NCBI RefSeq assembly: GCF_001584165.1
Contig: NZ_CP013233.1
Coordinates: forward strand, 4,348,620 to 4,412,619
Reading direction: 5' to 3'
Source: Collimonas arenae
GTDB taxonomy: Bacteria > Pseudomonadota > Gammaproteobacteria > Burkholderiales > Burkholderiaceae_D
Length of the DNA: 64,000 nucleotides
In this document: in pieces, positions 19,219 to 27,978 of the stretch
How positions within the stretch are numbered: the stretch's first letter is position 1
How the letters are laid out: every line of letters begins with the position of its first letter
The notes under the pieces: generated by a model
Database searches by the model: none
The model's input: only the letters and a program-made list of their open reading frames with translations
What the model was told of the DNA's origin: nothing
Program-made: the position numbers and the translations under genes

Positions 19219-19947
19219 ATGCAAAGTACAACCATGCCACAACAATCCACCGCAGCCGACACCGGCCGCCCGTTACCCGACTGGAAGCCAGCACCGCTGC
19301 CGCAACCCATTCCGCTGCAAGGCGATAGCATACGCCTGCTGCCGGTCGATCCCGCGCGCGATGCATCGGACCTATACGAGGCTGAACATGCCGCCGACGC
19401 CGATCCGACCCAATGGGATTACCTGGCGGTAGGGCCTTTCGACAATCCGCAGGATTTCAGCGCCTGGCTCAAGAATTGCGCCGCCAGCCGCGACCCGCTG
19501 TTCTTCACCGTCGTCGACCAGCACAGCGGCAAGCCGACCGGCGTGTTGAGCTACCTGGCGATCACGCCGGAGCACGGCTCGATCGAAATCGGCCATATCT
19601 GGTTCAGCGCGCGCATGCAACGCACACGCCAGGCCACCGAAGCGATCTACCTGCTGGCGCGGCATGCCTTCGACGATCTCGGCTATCGCCGCCTGGAATG
19701 GAAATGCAATTCGCTCAACCTGCGCTCGCAAAAGGCGGCGCTACGCTTCGGCTTCACTCCCGAAGGCCTGTTCCGGCAACATCGCGTGTTCAAGGGCAAG
19801 AACCGCGACACCGCCTGGTTTTCGATGCTAGATAGCGAATGGCCGGCACAACGGGCCGTCTTCGAAGCCTGGCTGCACGCCGACAATTTCGACAGCGCCG
19901 GCAAGCAAAAAAAATCACTGCAACAAATCCGCGCCGAACAGGCCTGA
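19219..19947 (+). CDS. RimJ/RimL-type GNAT acetyltransferase
   Basis: About 242 residues from the ATG at 19219 (MQSTTMPQQS); the open frame extends further up but would overlap the previous gene. The body matches the RimJ/RimL group: IRLLPVDPARDASDLYEAEHA, GVLSYLAITPEHGSIEIGHIWF, then RRLEWKCNSLNLRSQKAALRF and FGFTPEGLFRQHRVFKGKNRDT. The last segment is typical of enzymes that acetylate ribosomal proteins or free amino groups. It follows the previous GNAT gene by 25 bp on the same strand. No clear Shine-Dalgarno, so the start is uncertain. Confidence 0.85.
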   Translation: MQSTTMPQQSTAADTGRPLPDWKPAPLPQPIPLQGDSIRLLPVDPARDASDLYEAEHAADADPTQWDYLAVGPFDNPQDFSAWLKNCAASRDPLFFTVVDQHSGKPTGVLSYLAITPEHGSIEIGHIWFSARMQRTRQATEAIYLLARHAFDDLGYRRLEWKCNSLNLRSQKAALRFGFTPEGLFRQHRVFKGKNRDTAWFSMLDSEWPAQRAVFEAWLHADNFDSAGKQKKSLQQIRAEQA

Positions 19948-20129
19948 TTTCTACGGCGTCACGGCCAGGCGGAAAATTGCTTAAACCGCCGGGCCGGTAC
20001 ATAATTTGAATGTCAGGGTGGAACGCATCGGTTATCATTTTTCGTATTTGTCGAGGGTAGAGCAATCCGCCACGCAACGGCGGCATGGAACTCCGCCCCG
20101 CCAAACCTTTTCACTCCCAGAGGACGATC

Positions 20130-20372
20130 ATGAACAAACCCAATTTCTTCGACGACATTCAAGCCAAGATCAACCAGGCTATCGAAAACTCGCCCGCCAA
20201 GGACATCGAGAAAAACGTCAAGGCCATGCTGGGCCAGGGTTTCTCCAAACTGGACCTGGTGACACGCGAGGAATTCGATGTGCAGGCACAAGTGCTGGCA
20301 ACCACCCGCGCCAAGCTGGAAGCACTGGAAGCGCGCGTCACGGAACTTGAAGCGCAACTGAAACGCCCTTGA
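20130..20372 (+). CDS. ubiK: UbiK (YqiC) accessory factor of ubiquinone synthesis
   Basis: An 80-residue protein starting MNKPNFFDDIQAKINQAIENS, preceded by AGAGGA. It has an amphipathic N-terminus and a C-terminal coiled coil (LEALEARVTELEAQLKR), the normal BMFP-domain layout. UbiK assists assembly of the ubiquinone biosynthesis complex. It sits immediately upstream of comM, the usual beta-proteobacterial arrangement. Confidence 0.92.
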   Translation: MNKPNFFDDIQAKINQAIENSPAKDIEKNVKAMLGQGFSKLDLVTREEFDVQAQVLATTRAKLEALEARVTELEAQLKRP

Positions 20373-20385
20373 TTCCGCCAAGCCG

Positions 20386-20583
20386 GTGACGCTAGCGGTA
20401 TTGAAAAGTCGGGCGCTGGCAGGCATGCAGGCGCCCGAAGTCACAGTAGAAGTCCATCTGGCCAATGGTCTGCCCTCCTTCACCATCGTCGGCTTGCCCG
20501 AAACCGAGGTCAAGGAATCCAAGGACCGGGTCCGCGCAGCGTTGCAAAACGCGCGCTTCGAATTCCCCTCACGCCGTATCACA
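20386..20583 (+). pseudogene. comM: comM (yifB), first fragment, cut by the 40-kb insertion
   Basis: From a GTG at 20386 the frame reads the ComM N-terminus: VTLAVLKSRALAGMQAPEVT, then VHLANGLPSFTIVGLPETE and RFEFPSRRIT. ComM is a magnesium-chelatase-like AAA ATPase that helps branch migration during natural transformation. After codon 66 the frame leaves comM and ends in unrelated sequence at 20646. The next expected residues, VNLAPADLPKESG, are found at 60848. The gene is therefore broken, and this cell probably lacks ComM unless the island excises. Confidence 0.93.
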
Positions 20584-20637
20584 CGGTTTTTCCGGACTAT
20601 AGTATTAGTCAAGAGGCCAATAAGTCCTTTATTTATC

Positions 20638-20651
20638 GAAGACTAGTCCCT
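20638..20651. repeat. Left copy of a direct repeat flanking the recombinase module
   Basis: GAAGACTAGTCCCT here and GAAGACTAGTCTCT at 27013-27026 match in 13 of 14 bases in the same orientation. The pair brackets the four recombinase genes. It could be a recombinase or regulator site. Confidence 0.45.
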
Positions 20652-20696
20652 CTTTTGGCTGCATTTCTGACAAAGTTTTTTGACAGAAAGGAGGGA
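20647..20696 (+). promoter_or_regulatory. Stem-loop that can hide the ribosome site of the first recombinase gene
   Basis: TCCCTC (20647-20652) is complementary to GAGGGA (20691-20696), and inside it TTTCTG (20664-20669) pairs with CAGAAA (20684-20689). GGAGGG is the Shine-Dalgarno for the ATG at 20702. Folding would block translation, suggesting post-transcriptional control of the recombinases. Confidence 0.5.
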
Positions 20697-20701
20697 TTTC
20701 G

Positions 20702-22765
20702 ATGCTTTCCTTGAAGCTACAAAACCCAAATGCCCGATTCGTTCTTATTGTTGATGAACTCGATCAACACTTCAATCTTTCACTAAAGAATTTTTCTTGG
20801 CTAAACACGGCTGATCTTCAAGCCTTGTTAGAGCCTGTGACAGATTGGCTGAATGGCAAGGCCACGACGACCCAAAGACAGGTCCTTATTAAGTTCTGTG
20901 CGTTAGGAAAAGCCTTAAGCGGTCTTGGGATTAGCGAACTCCCACGGGACGAGGAAGGCTGGCAAGGCCTCATCTTCAGCGCCTTTTCCTTATGGTTCGA
21001 AAGAGATACGAGCGCAAAGCTTGAAAACACTGCCAGGGATTGGAACAGCGCGCACCTCAAGATATTCGAGCTGCTCAGGGATGCAACTGATCTCATACCG
21101 ATTGGGGTCCTCATCCCCCGTGCATCAAAAAACTTGGCTTACGATATTCCTACACATGGAAGTGACCTTATCGGCTCACAACCACTGGTACAAACTGGCC
21201 GTGCTGATCAAACGATCGTCACCTTAGATCTCGAACGCAGCGATACCGAGTATCTCGATGAAATTCGACAACGACTGACTCGCCTTACTTCTGTTCTGGA
21301 GCGTTGCTGCCTCGAATGGTGGGAGCAGATTGAAAAGCACTTCCGTTACGGGCAAGCACTGATAGCGAAGGCTAATTGGGAGGCGATTGACGACCGGATT
21401 TCCAGGGGGGATATCTATGACGTCGCACCAAATGTACGCAACCCAAGGGGGGGATCACATAAGCATTTTCTCAAAGGTGACACCGAAGAGAGCTTTGGCG
21501 ACCTACTTCTTGTACTGACCAAGAAACATGGGCGCCACTTCATCCGTGAAATGTGCGATAGGAATAGGCACCTTCCGTCTCACAAGTCCATCACTATCCC
21601 GCACTGCGCTCCTGAAGTTACCACTCCTCTGACACACAGGAGCGAGAGAATCAATTGGATGCTCGGCAATTTGTCCCCCACTGACTATATGATGGCAGCG
21701 GTATTGTTGACCATCTATCAGCCGAAATTCACACCACATGCGCTCGCCGCAGCCAAACTGGCTGATAAAAATAACCGCCCCTATTTGGAATCCGGAGATT
21801 TAGGCTTTTCTCTAAGGATTGATAAAAAGAGGGTGCATACGATTAAGGATGGCCATTTAAATCAGAAGTGCTTGGACATTCTAAATTTAATACTTGAGAT
21901 GACTACGTCATCGCGAGCAGCGCTTCGCGATAAAGCTAGTCCCTACGCAAACAGTTTCTTTTTGGTTGGAGCCGGCGACGATGTCCGGCAACCACTAAAT
22001 GATGCTCGATTTCTTTCCAAGCGCTCAGGCCCCTCCGGTCTTCCAGATCGCTGGATTGGCGATTTATTTCCGATTCTGGTCGAGGAAGGCGTGACCGCCG
22101 GCATGCTTACTTTGAGGAAAATCAGAACAACTCAAGGAGTGCTGGAATGGTTCGATACCCGCTCCATCGAAAAAATGGCCCGAAAACTTGGAAACTCAAC
22201 TAGTGTTTCCATAACTCATTATTTGCCGCGATCTCTTGTTGAAGCGTGGTACACCCGCCAAATCCGTCAGTTTCAAAACATATGGCTAGCGACAAGCGCC
22301 GCAGGTGAATCATATCTATTGCACGTTACGGACTTCAGCACATTGCCAGCGCTTCATCGGTTTCTACTCAGAATAACCGATCTTTGCCCAGACGGATCCT
22401 CGCCACTTGCTAATGAGCTCCACAAGCGACTTGTCATTAAGAACGACGCCGGGGAGGCTCAACGCATAGGTGACTCACTCGCTATTGCGGCGTCTAAAGA
22501 AAGCTTTCTTTCGCTGTACCTATATAAAGAAGCTGCTCTTTCGAGTACTTCGTCGCACAGCTCCCTATCTGCCGTGGACCAATCAGCCGGCATGTCCCCA
22601 AATGACATCATCATGCTTTCAGATTTGGTGAAAGCAAGAGCTGAAGAAGACAAGAATCCCAAAATCCGAAAAGCGCATTTTGACGCGCTCGCCGAACTCC
22701 CTCTTGCTCGGCTCTCGACAAATTGGGGCGACCTTTTCGCGAAATGGGATCAGAACCATGCATAA
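20702..22765 (+). CDS. Large island protein, probable divergent tyrosine recombinase
   Basis: This 687-residue protein of lower-GC codon use is the first of four overlapping genes. No catalytic set is fully clear. The C-terminal third has RKIRTTQGVLEWFDTRS, then KMARKLGNSTSVSITHYLP, which resembles the distal HxxR/GH...Y end of a tyrosine recombinase in degenerate form (LGNS for LGHS). The N-terminal two thirds are unrecognised. Context supports a recombination role: it starts 118 bp inside the island end and its stop overlaps the next recombinase gene by eight bases. It might be an accessory recombinase or a target-site factor. Confidence 0.6.
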   Translation: MLSLKLQNPNARFVLIVDELDQHFNLSLKNFSWLNTADLQALLEPVTDWLNGKATTTQRQVLIKFCALGKALSGLGISELPRDEEGWQGLIFSAFSLWFERDTSAKLENTARDWNSAHLKIFELLRDATDLIPIGVLIPRASKNLAYDIPTHGSDLIGSQPLVQTGRADQTIVTLDLERSDTEYLDEIRQRLTRLTSVLERCCLEWWEQIEKHFRYGQALIAKANWEAIDDRISRGDIYDVAPNVRNPRGGSHKHFLKGDTEESFGDLLLVLTKKHGRHFIREMCDRNRHLPSHKSITIPHCAPEVTTPLTHRSERINWMLGNLSPTDYMMAAVLLTIYQPKFTPHALAAAKLADKNNRPYLESGDLGFSLRIDKKRVHTIKDGHLNQKCLDILNLILEMTTSSRAALRDKASPYANSFFLVGAGDDVRQPLNDARFLSKRSGPSGLPDRWIGDLFPILVEEGVTAGMLTLRKIRTTQGVLEWFDTRSIEKMARKLGNSTSVSITHYLPRSLVEAWYTRQIRQFQNIWLATSAAGESYLLHVTDFSTLPALHRFLLRITDLCPDGSSPLANELHKRLVIKNDAGEAQRIGDSLAIAASKESFLSLYLYKEAALSSTSSHSSLSAVDQSAGMSPNDIIMLSDLVKARAEEDKNPKIRKAHFDALAELPLARLSTNWGDLFAKWDQNHA

Positions 22766-24971
22766 AAACCATGCTCAAAGCGTCGATACGGCCAGAGCGA
22801 AGGCTATCTCCTGCTACATTGCCAATGCTTTCTCCCAGGTACAACCATACAAGGGGCCTTATACAGCACCTTGGCTATTGAGCTCTTTCGATTCAAACGT
22901 GTGGCTAATCAAAGTCCCAGGTTCCTATTGCGACAGCTCTGGAGAGTGGAAAGGCTTAAAAAAACTGACATGGGATATTTTGCTGGACGACGAAAGCAAG
23001 CTGACCGACTCCGCTAATCTGCTCATGTTCCGAGCCACTAAGTCCGTTCTCTTTCTATCCATAATCGTATCGAATGGCGATCTATCTCCAAAAATGATTC
23101 CCGATATATGGACCGAGTTCAGCAGGATCGTGAAATGGCTATATTTGCATCGAGAGATATATCAGCCGAGTACATACGCGTTTGCAAGAGTTGACGCAAA
23201 TGCGGTTCAATCCTTTATCGCCGATTTCGTTATTCACGGTACAGGTGGTACGCTCAACTATTATGAGAAAATCCTTAAACCGATCTACCAGCAGACTCCA
23301 GAGCTGACTTGGTCGCCAGACCTATTGCAAGACCCCTATCGTCTGCCAAAAAAAGACTCCGAACTCATTGTGAGATGGTTCGAACAGCAAAATTTCTACA
23401 CATGTCGCGTGCACCGTCAGCACGAAAAAAAAACCGAGGTGATTGATCGAGCGCTGATAGCGAAAGCTATCGGAGTTGACTTCAGCAGCTTAAACTCGGA
23501 GAAAATGACTGCGTTCTTTAGGCAATTCGAACCAAGCATGCTTCGCGTAAACCCATCTCTGCTTATTCCCGTTAACAGTGGAGACACTGAATATTACTCA
23601 CACAATGTTCGTCTTATCGACGACGTAATCAACACTCCCAGCAGCGTCACTGCCAGCTTGGCGATGCTTCACAACTGGGAGAGGCTGTTCCGACTTCACC
23701 ATCATCTCCCGGATCAGCTCCCCTCATCGACAGACTCTAAATATGGTCGCCTCCAGAAGGAAATACTAAGCGCCACGGCATCCTCTGGCTCAACACCTTG
23801 GATTCCCCTGCCGGTAGCGTTGAAATATACAAACGAGGCTCTCAGGTTAGTCGTCGTGCACGGTATGTCGATTGCAAAGTTCTACATCAAATCGCTTAAG
23901 TACTTCAAAGAGAACGACCTTCTCAGCGAGGACTCAGATGGGACTACCAGGAGTTTAACCAAGTTAAAAAAGCGCGATAAGTACATTGCCAACAACGTTC
24001 CAGAAGATCTTATGTCCCTAAATATTTCAGACTGGGCCACGCACTGGCGTGCGATCCACAAAGATCCTTGGGAATCACTGAGAACCGCACCCTCGGTGAC
24101 AGACCTTTTGCAGGTCTTAGTCGGAGCCATCTCACTCCTCACGTCGATATTGAAACCAATGCGGCGTGGCGAATTCCCGAGTCTTCGTAATGACTGTCTC
24201 TACTTTAGACAAAATGACGGCTACTACTTACGTCAGCGCCGAGGAAAGAAGGGTGTACTACATCGGCTTGTAGAAGATTCGCGACCGATACCTCGTGTTG
24301 TCGCACTTGGCATAGAAATACTCAAATACCTCGGCGATGAGTTGAAACAGATAGCGGAGGAAAAGGATCCCCACAGTCTTGAAGCACTGATTTACCTTAT
24401 TTCGCCAAAATCAAACAGATCAGCCAAACCAGGGACTGTTAGCGAAAAATTCATTATCACCGCTTTAGATCGCTTTTGTGATTGGGGTAACGATCCACCA
24501 GATAAATATGGGCGTCGATGGTACTACCGGCCTCATGAGGGCCGTAAAACATTCCTCATATCATTTTTCTGGTGCTACAAATACGCCAGTCTCGGTGCGG
24601 CCAGTTGGATGGCAAACCATTCATCATGGAGAGAAACGTTGAACTATATTAGCTCGGCATTCCCAGGAGACGAGCTGCCAGAATTCGAAGCACAATATGC
24701 AGCTGAGCAACTGTGGCAGTTTGAAAAGTATGGGGAAAGTGAAGTGACTAACGTAAGGGATCTCTACAGATTGGTTTGCCGCCACTTCAATGTGGCAAAA
24801 ATCGATCTCATCCCGGAGGCCGATCTTAAATTCTGGTTGAAGGAAGCCTACCTCGACGAAACGTACGAAATTATGCCGATTGTTATTGGAAACAAGCGCA
24901 ACGATAGCCGTATCACCGTGGCCGTTCGCATCAAGCAGGAGCGCACTCATGAGCCTAGACGCAAACCATAG
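22758..24971 (+). CDS. Large tyrosine recombinase/integrase-like protein
   Basis: The start chosen is the ATG at 22758 (MHKNHAQSVDTARAK), which overlaps the previous stop; this gives 737 residues. A distant tyrosine-recombinase core is readable near the C-terminus. It comprises the first arginine in KPMRRGEFPSLRND (about R470), H-x-x-R in YRPHEGRKTFL (H593, R596), and NHSSWRETLNYI with H621 and the candidate nucleophile Y630. The first 450 residues are unrecognised. Size and position resemble the GmtZ-type integrase of Gamma-Mobile-Trio islands, but this is from memory and needs a profile search. Confidence 0.7.
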   Translation: MHKNHAQSVDTARAKAISCYIANAFSQVQPYKGPYTAPWLLSSFDSNVWLIKVPGSYCDSSGEWKGLKKLTWDILLDDESKLTDSANLLMFRATKSVLFLSIIVSNGDLSPKMIPDIWTEFSRIVKWLYLHREIYQPSTYAFARVDANAVQSFIADFVIHGTGGTLNYYEKILKPIYQQTPELTWSPDLLQDPYRLPKKDSELIVRWFEQQNFYTCRVHRQHEKKTEVIDRALIAKAIGVDFSSLNSEKMTAFFRQFEPSMLRVNPSLLIPVNSGDTEYYSHNVRLIDDVINTPSSVTASLAMLHNWERLFRLHHHLPDQLPSSTDSKYGRLQKEILSATASSGSTPWIPLPVALKYTNEALRLVVVHGMSIAKFYIKSLKYFKENDLLSEDSDGTTRSLTKLKKRDKYIANNVPEDLMSLNISDWATHWRAIHKDPWESLRTAPSVTDLLQVLVGAISLLTSILKPMRRGEFPSLRNDCLYFRQNDGYYLRQRRGKKGVLHRLVEDSRPIPRVVALGIEILKYLGDELKQIAEEKDPHSLEALIYLISPKSNRSAKPGTVSEKFIITALDRFCDWGNDPPDKYGRRWYYRPHEGRKTFLISFFWCYKYASLGAASWMANHSSWRETLNYISSAFPGDELPEFEAQYAAEQLWQFEKYGESEVTNVRDLYRLVCRHFNVAKIDLIPEADLKFWLKEAYLDETYEIMPIVIGNKRNDSRITVAVRIKQERTHEPRRKP

Positions 24972-25461
24972 TGATGCACGTATCACACGAAATGACGAAC
25001 AGTTCGAATACCGGCTTGATTTACTTCGGACGATTACAGTGGAAAACTACACTGGAAAAATTCATGCGGAAGCTTGGAGGAACCAGGCCACTTTAGCTGC
25101 TCTTGATCTTCCAGAAAAGCAGATTCATCCGGTTAGTCTAAACACTCTGAAGGCCGCAGCTAGCCGCAAAGAAGGCAATGCTTGGGCTGAAATTGAGGAA
25201 TTGAGAAAGAAAGCGAACGCTCTAGGGCGAAATGGGAATTCCAATTCAAAGAAGAAAAATACGCCACCAAAAAATCTTCAAGAAGACTTGGACCTGTCAT
25301 TTCGATCACGTGCAATTATCTATCGCGCTTATTCAGATCTACTCTCTCTGTCATTGTCGTTCGCAACCAACGACGATGGTTTTTCTGAAAAACTGAGACA
25401 GCACAAAGCCAAATTTGAACAAGACCTCGGCTTGCTGATGGTGGCGAAAAATGCACCCTAA
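24949..25461 (+). CDS. Small protein of the recombinase module (GmtX-like position)
   Basis: 170 residues from the ATG at 24949 (MSLDANHSDARITRNDEQ), overlapping the previous gene by 23 bases. It is mostly helical and charged, with a Lys/Asn-rich linker (NSNSKKKNTPPKN) near the middle. No enzymatic motif is seen. Small helical proteins between two recombinases occur in several multi-recombinase modules and may bind DNA or bridge the recombinases. An equivalence to GmtX is inference from order and size only. Confidence 0.6.
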   Translation: MSLDANHSDARITRNDEQFEYRLDLLRTITVENYTGKIHAEAWRNQATLAALDLPEKQIHPVSLNTLKAAASRKEGNAWAEIEELRKKANALGRNGNSNSKKKNTPPKNLQEDLDLSFRSRAIIYRAYSDLLSLSLSFATNDDGFSEKLRQHKAKFEQDLGLLMVAKNAP

Positions 25462-26887
25462 TGCCCAACTTTTCAGAGTTGTGAAATCGGTTCGACTGCC
25501 AAGCCACTATAGCCTCAATTCAGATTCCGTTCGCCACGAGATAAAAACCCTTATGTCATTCTGCTGGCCCAACGGAGCTCCGTGTATACCCGTTGAGCTG
25601 TTCCTCCTAGACCGAAGCTATGAGCTGACGGTCCGCGACATAGACGGAGGATCTTTAAAGCCATTGTCATCGCATCTGAGTCATCTCGCACGTTACTGCT
25701 ACGCAAACTCGATTCAATTTTGGGACCTTGACGATAATAGTTTCAAGGATTTCGTCTGTGAATTTCTAGTAAATCAGACGCGATCCAGCCGCGGCTTCAC
25801 CCAGCGAAAAAACACCACCAACGGCAACATAGTTGCGACCTGCATCTCGTTTCTTACTTGGCTCCAGGCCAATCTCATCACCGACCGTGTATTGGTTGGG
25901 CCACGCAACACCAATCCACAAATCCGATTAATAGAGAAGAGAAGAAAATCTCGTTACGGGACATCCAGTGTTCTCGTCTATCCATTCTCTCCGATCGACG
26001 ACACGCCGGAACCCAAGGGGCCCATGTCCGATGCGATAAGGAACAAGCTGTGGGCGGCCAACAGTTCATCTGACAATTCAAACACCGGCATTTATCTTCA
26101 AGCTCGGAGAGAGCAACTATTGGCGCTACTAGAAGCGACCGGCTCTCGTCCAGCCGAATTAGCACACATGCTCTTAGAAGACAATAAGACTAGCGTAAAG
26201 GAAGGAGCCCTCTTTCTTCCCACCAAAAAGCGCCGCAAGCTGAAAGACCCAACTAAGCGAGTTCCAGCAACATTGGAAATCACGATTGGCTTTAAGCGCT
26301 ATATAGAAGTTGAGCGCGCACAACTAGTCCAGCATCTCAGAGCGCAGGGGAAGCAACCCGATACTCGGCACGTATTCATTACATCCGACCACGGAAAACC
26401 TCTCACGGAATGGGCGATAACAAAGGATTTCCAAAGGCTGGTCATCCGGGCGGGGGTGGATGAGCGCGCGTGCATGAGTATGTTGCGGCATCGCTTCGTC
26501 ACAATACTGGTGGCATTGCATCTGCAAGACTATGTCGAGAACAACGGCATTACTTCGAAGAAGCAGCTTATCATGGTGGATCAGATCACCATTCTCACCC
26601 GTGTTGCTACCATTACAGGTCACGCTGACCCATTGAGTTTATTGCCGTATATCGATTTGGGCTGGGATTATCTGGGCGTATTCAAACCGATTGAGAAAGC
26701 CAGTCAGATCGCAAGATTTATCAATGAAAGTGCGGTCCATGTGCGAACACTAGGGAAAATCGCGCGCACTAAGACGAGCATTACAAAAGCTGAATTAGTG
26801 GCGTCGGTGGCCACGCAGCTCGACGAACTAGAAGCGCGGATTCGTAGGCTCTTAGAGAACCCAGAGCCTTCAGCTGACAAGCTATAA
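25451..26887 (+). CDS. Tyrosine recombinase (phage integrase family)
   Basis: This 478-residue protein overlaps the preceding stop by 11 bases. Catalytic elements are clear: LEATGSRPAELAHMLLED with R233, MLRHRFVTILVAL with H347/R348, and ITGHADPLSLLPYIDLGW with G390-H391 and the nucleophile Y400. A SAM-like N-terminal DNA-binding segment (SSHLSHLARYCYANSIQFWDL) precedes. It would cut and rejoin DNA at the island ends. This is the most canonical recombinase of the module and the best candidate for the main integrase. Confidence 0.85.
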   Translation: MHPNAQLFRVVKSVRLPSHYSLNSDSVRHEIKTLMSFCWPNGAPCIPVELFLLDRSYELTVRDIDGGSLKPLSSHLSHLARYCYANSIQFWDLDDNSFKDFVCEFLVNQTRSSRGFTQRKNTTNGNIVATCISFLTWLQANLITDRVLVGPRNTNPQIRLIEKRRKSRYGTSSVLVYPFSPIDDTPEPKGPMSDAIRNKLWAANSSSDNSNTGIYLQARREQLLALLEATGSRPAELAHMLLEDNKTSVKEGALFLPTKKRRKLKDPTKRVPATLEITIGFKRYIEVERAQLVQHLRAQGKQPDTRHVFITSDHGKPLTEWAITKDFQRLVIRAGVDERACMSMLRHRFVTILVALHLQDYVENNGITSKKQLIMVDQITILTRVATITGHADPLSLLPYIDLGWDYLGVFKPIEKASQIARFINESAVHVRTLGKIARTKTSITKAELVASVATQLDELEARIRRLLENPEPSADKL

Positions 26888-27012
26888 CCACAAGACGGGA
26901 TCACCGCCGGGTTGCCTCGAAATGGGATGCCTATGAAGGTAAAGAATGCCAATCGGGCTATTACGAGTTGGAACACCCATCGTAAAATCAATGAAATCAA
27001 GATCCAACTTTA

Positions 27013-27026
27013 GAAGACTAGTCTCT
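27013..27026. repeat. Right copy of the direct repeat flanking the recombinase module
   Basis: GAAGACTAGTCTCT, matching 20638-20651 in 13 of 14 bases, 126 bp after the last recombinase stop. Confidence 0.45.
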
Positions 27027-27279
27027 ATTATTTCTCATGGCCTTAACCACATTTTCTGAACATGAATCGATTGTTGCGCTTCAACCTTTCATCATAAATC
27101 CTTTGCGCTTGGACCTGGAGAGACTACAACAGCGTGGCCAGAATCAAAACGTTTTAGTTAGTGAGCTTGAGCATTACTGCGTTAGACCCTCGCCAAAGAG
27201 CAACTGAAACGTTTTCTTGTCGTCGCTTTCCGCTGACAGAAGGTGGTAACGAGGTACCCTTGAGAAGAGAATCTCATCG

Positions 27280-27350
27280 GTGCAGGCGCTGGTGCAAATT
27301 GACCGCTGCGCCGGTTCTGGCTGACCTACTGTGCTGGTTCACGTTGACCT
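27280..27350. repeat. 71-bp repeat, left copy (IS-end remnant)
   Basis: This segment is the reverse complement of 58933-59003 with two mismatches in 71 bases. It contains GTGCAAATTGACCGCTGCG and CTGACCTACTGTGCTGGT, the kind of internally repeated GGTCA/ACCAG sequence seen at IS21-family ends. No transposase is attached, so it is read as an IS remnant. The rest of 26888-27484 holds no convincing gene. Confidence 0.6.
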
Positions 27351-27484
27351 ATCCAGATGGCGTTGACCTCACTGTTCATGAATGACCGACTGATGTGTGT
27401 TGCGACAGGCAGTAAACGACTGTGGATTCAACCGGTGGATGCAACACACTACTATAAACTGCTCAGACAGTGGAGGTGTTGCAA

Positions 27485-27640
27485 ATGGCACAAAGACCTC
27501 GGATCTATTACACGGAAAGCCAGAAGGCATTGATGTGGGAGCGCTGGCAAAAGGGAGAATCTCTTCAGCAGATAGCTTTGCTATTTTCTAAGACTTCTTT
27601 ACGGCCCCGACATTTGGAATTGACGACCAAGATTGTCTGA
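27485..27640 (+). pseudogene. IS30-family transposase, N-terminal fragment
   Basis: Fifty-one codons start MAQRPRIYYTESQKALMWER and continue GESLQQIALLF, the helix-turn-helix N-terminus common in IS30 transposases. After LLF the frame departs from the family and stops, and no DDE domain follows. It is a remnant. Confidence 0.7.
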
Positions 27641-27978
27641 AATTTGCATACGTTTTTCGGACAAAGATTTTCTCAGTGCGCGAGAAAATGGATTGATGGA
27701 TATGTAGTCCGATGAGTCGAAGAGATTATTGAATTACCCTCATGATTCACTGGAGACTTCTAAACAAGGGGAAATGATGGACGAATTCAAGCCCATGTAA
27801 AAGCATTTCATCATTCGAGATATTGATGGCGCCGCAACGGGACCGGCTGCGTACGGCGAAATCGTTGACGACGTTGCGCATAATGTCATGCTGATGGCTA
27901 TCGAACAGTGATATGGTTCAATGAATGCTACTGATCAGATCGGATACCGGCACTTCATATGAACAGTGAGATTCGTCC
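27641..27978. other. Decayed spacer between IS30 fragment and membrane gene
   Basis: No intact gene. A plus-strand frame from 27774 reads MMDEFKPM, then a TAA, then about 36 further codons (KHFIIRDIDGAATGP...) to a TGA at 27909, so it may be the remains of a small gene. Nothing else is recognised. Confidence 0.4.

Noticed and set aside
20702..26887. Call the recombinase genes a RIT (recombinase-in-trio) element
   Set aside because: RIT proteins are about 300-420 residues each; these are 687, 737, 170 and 478 with one non-recombinase.
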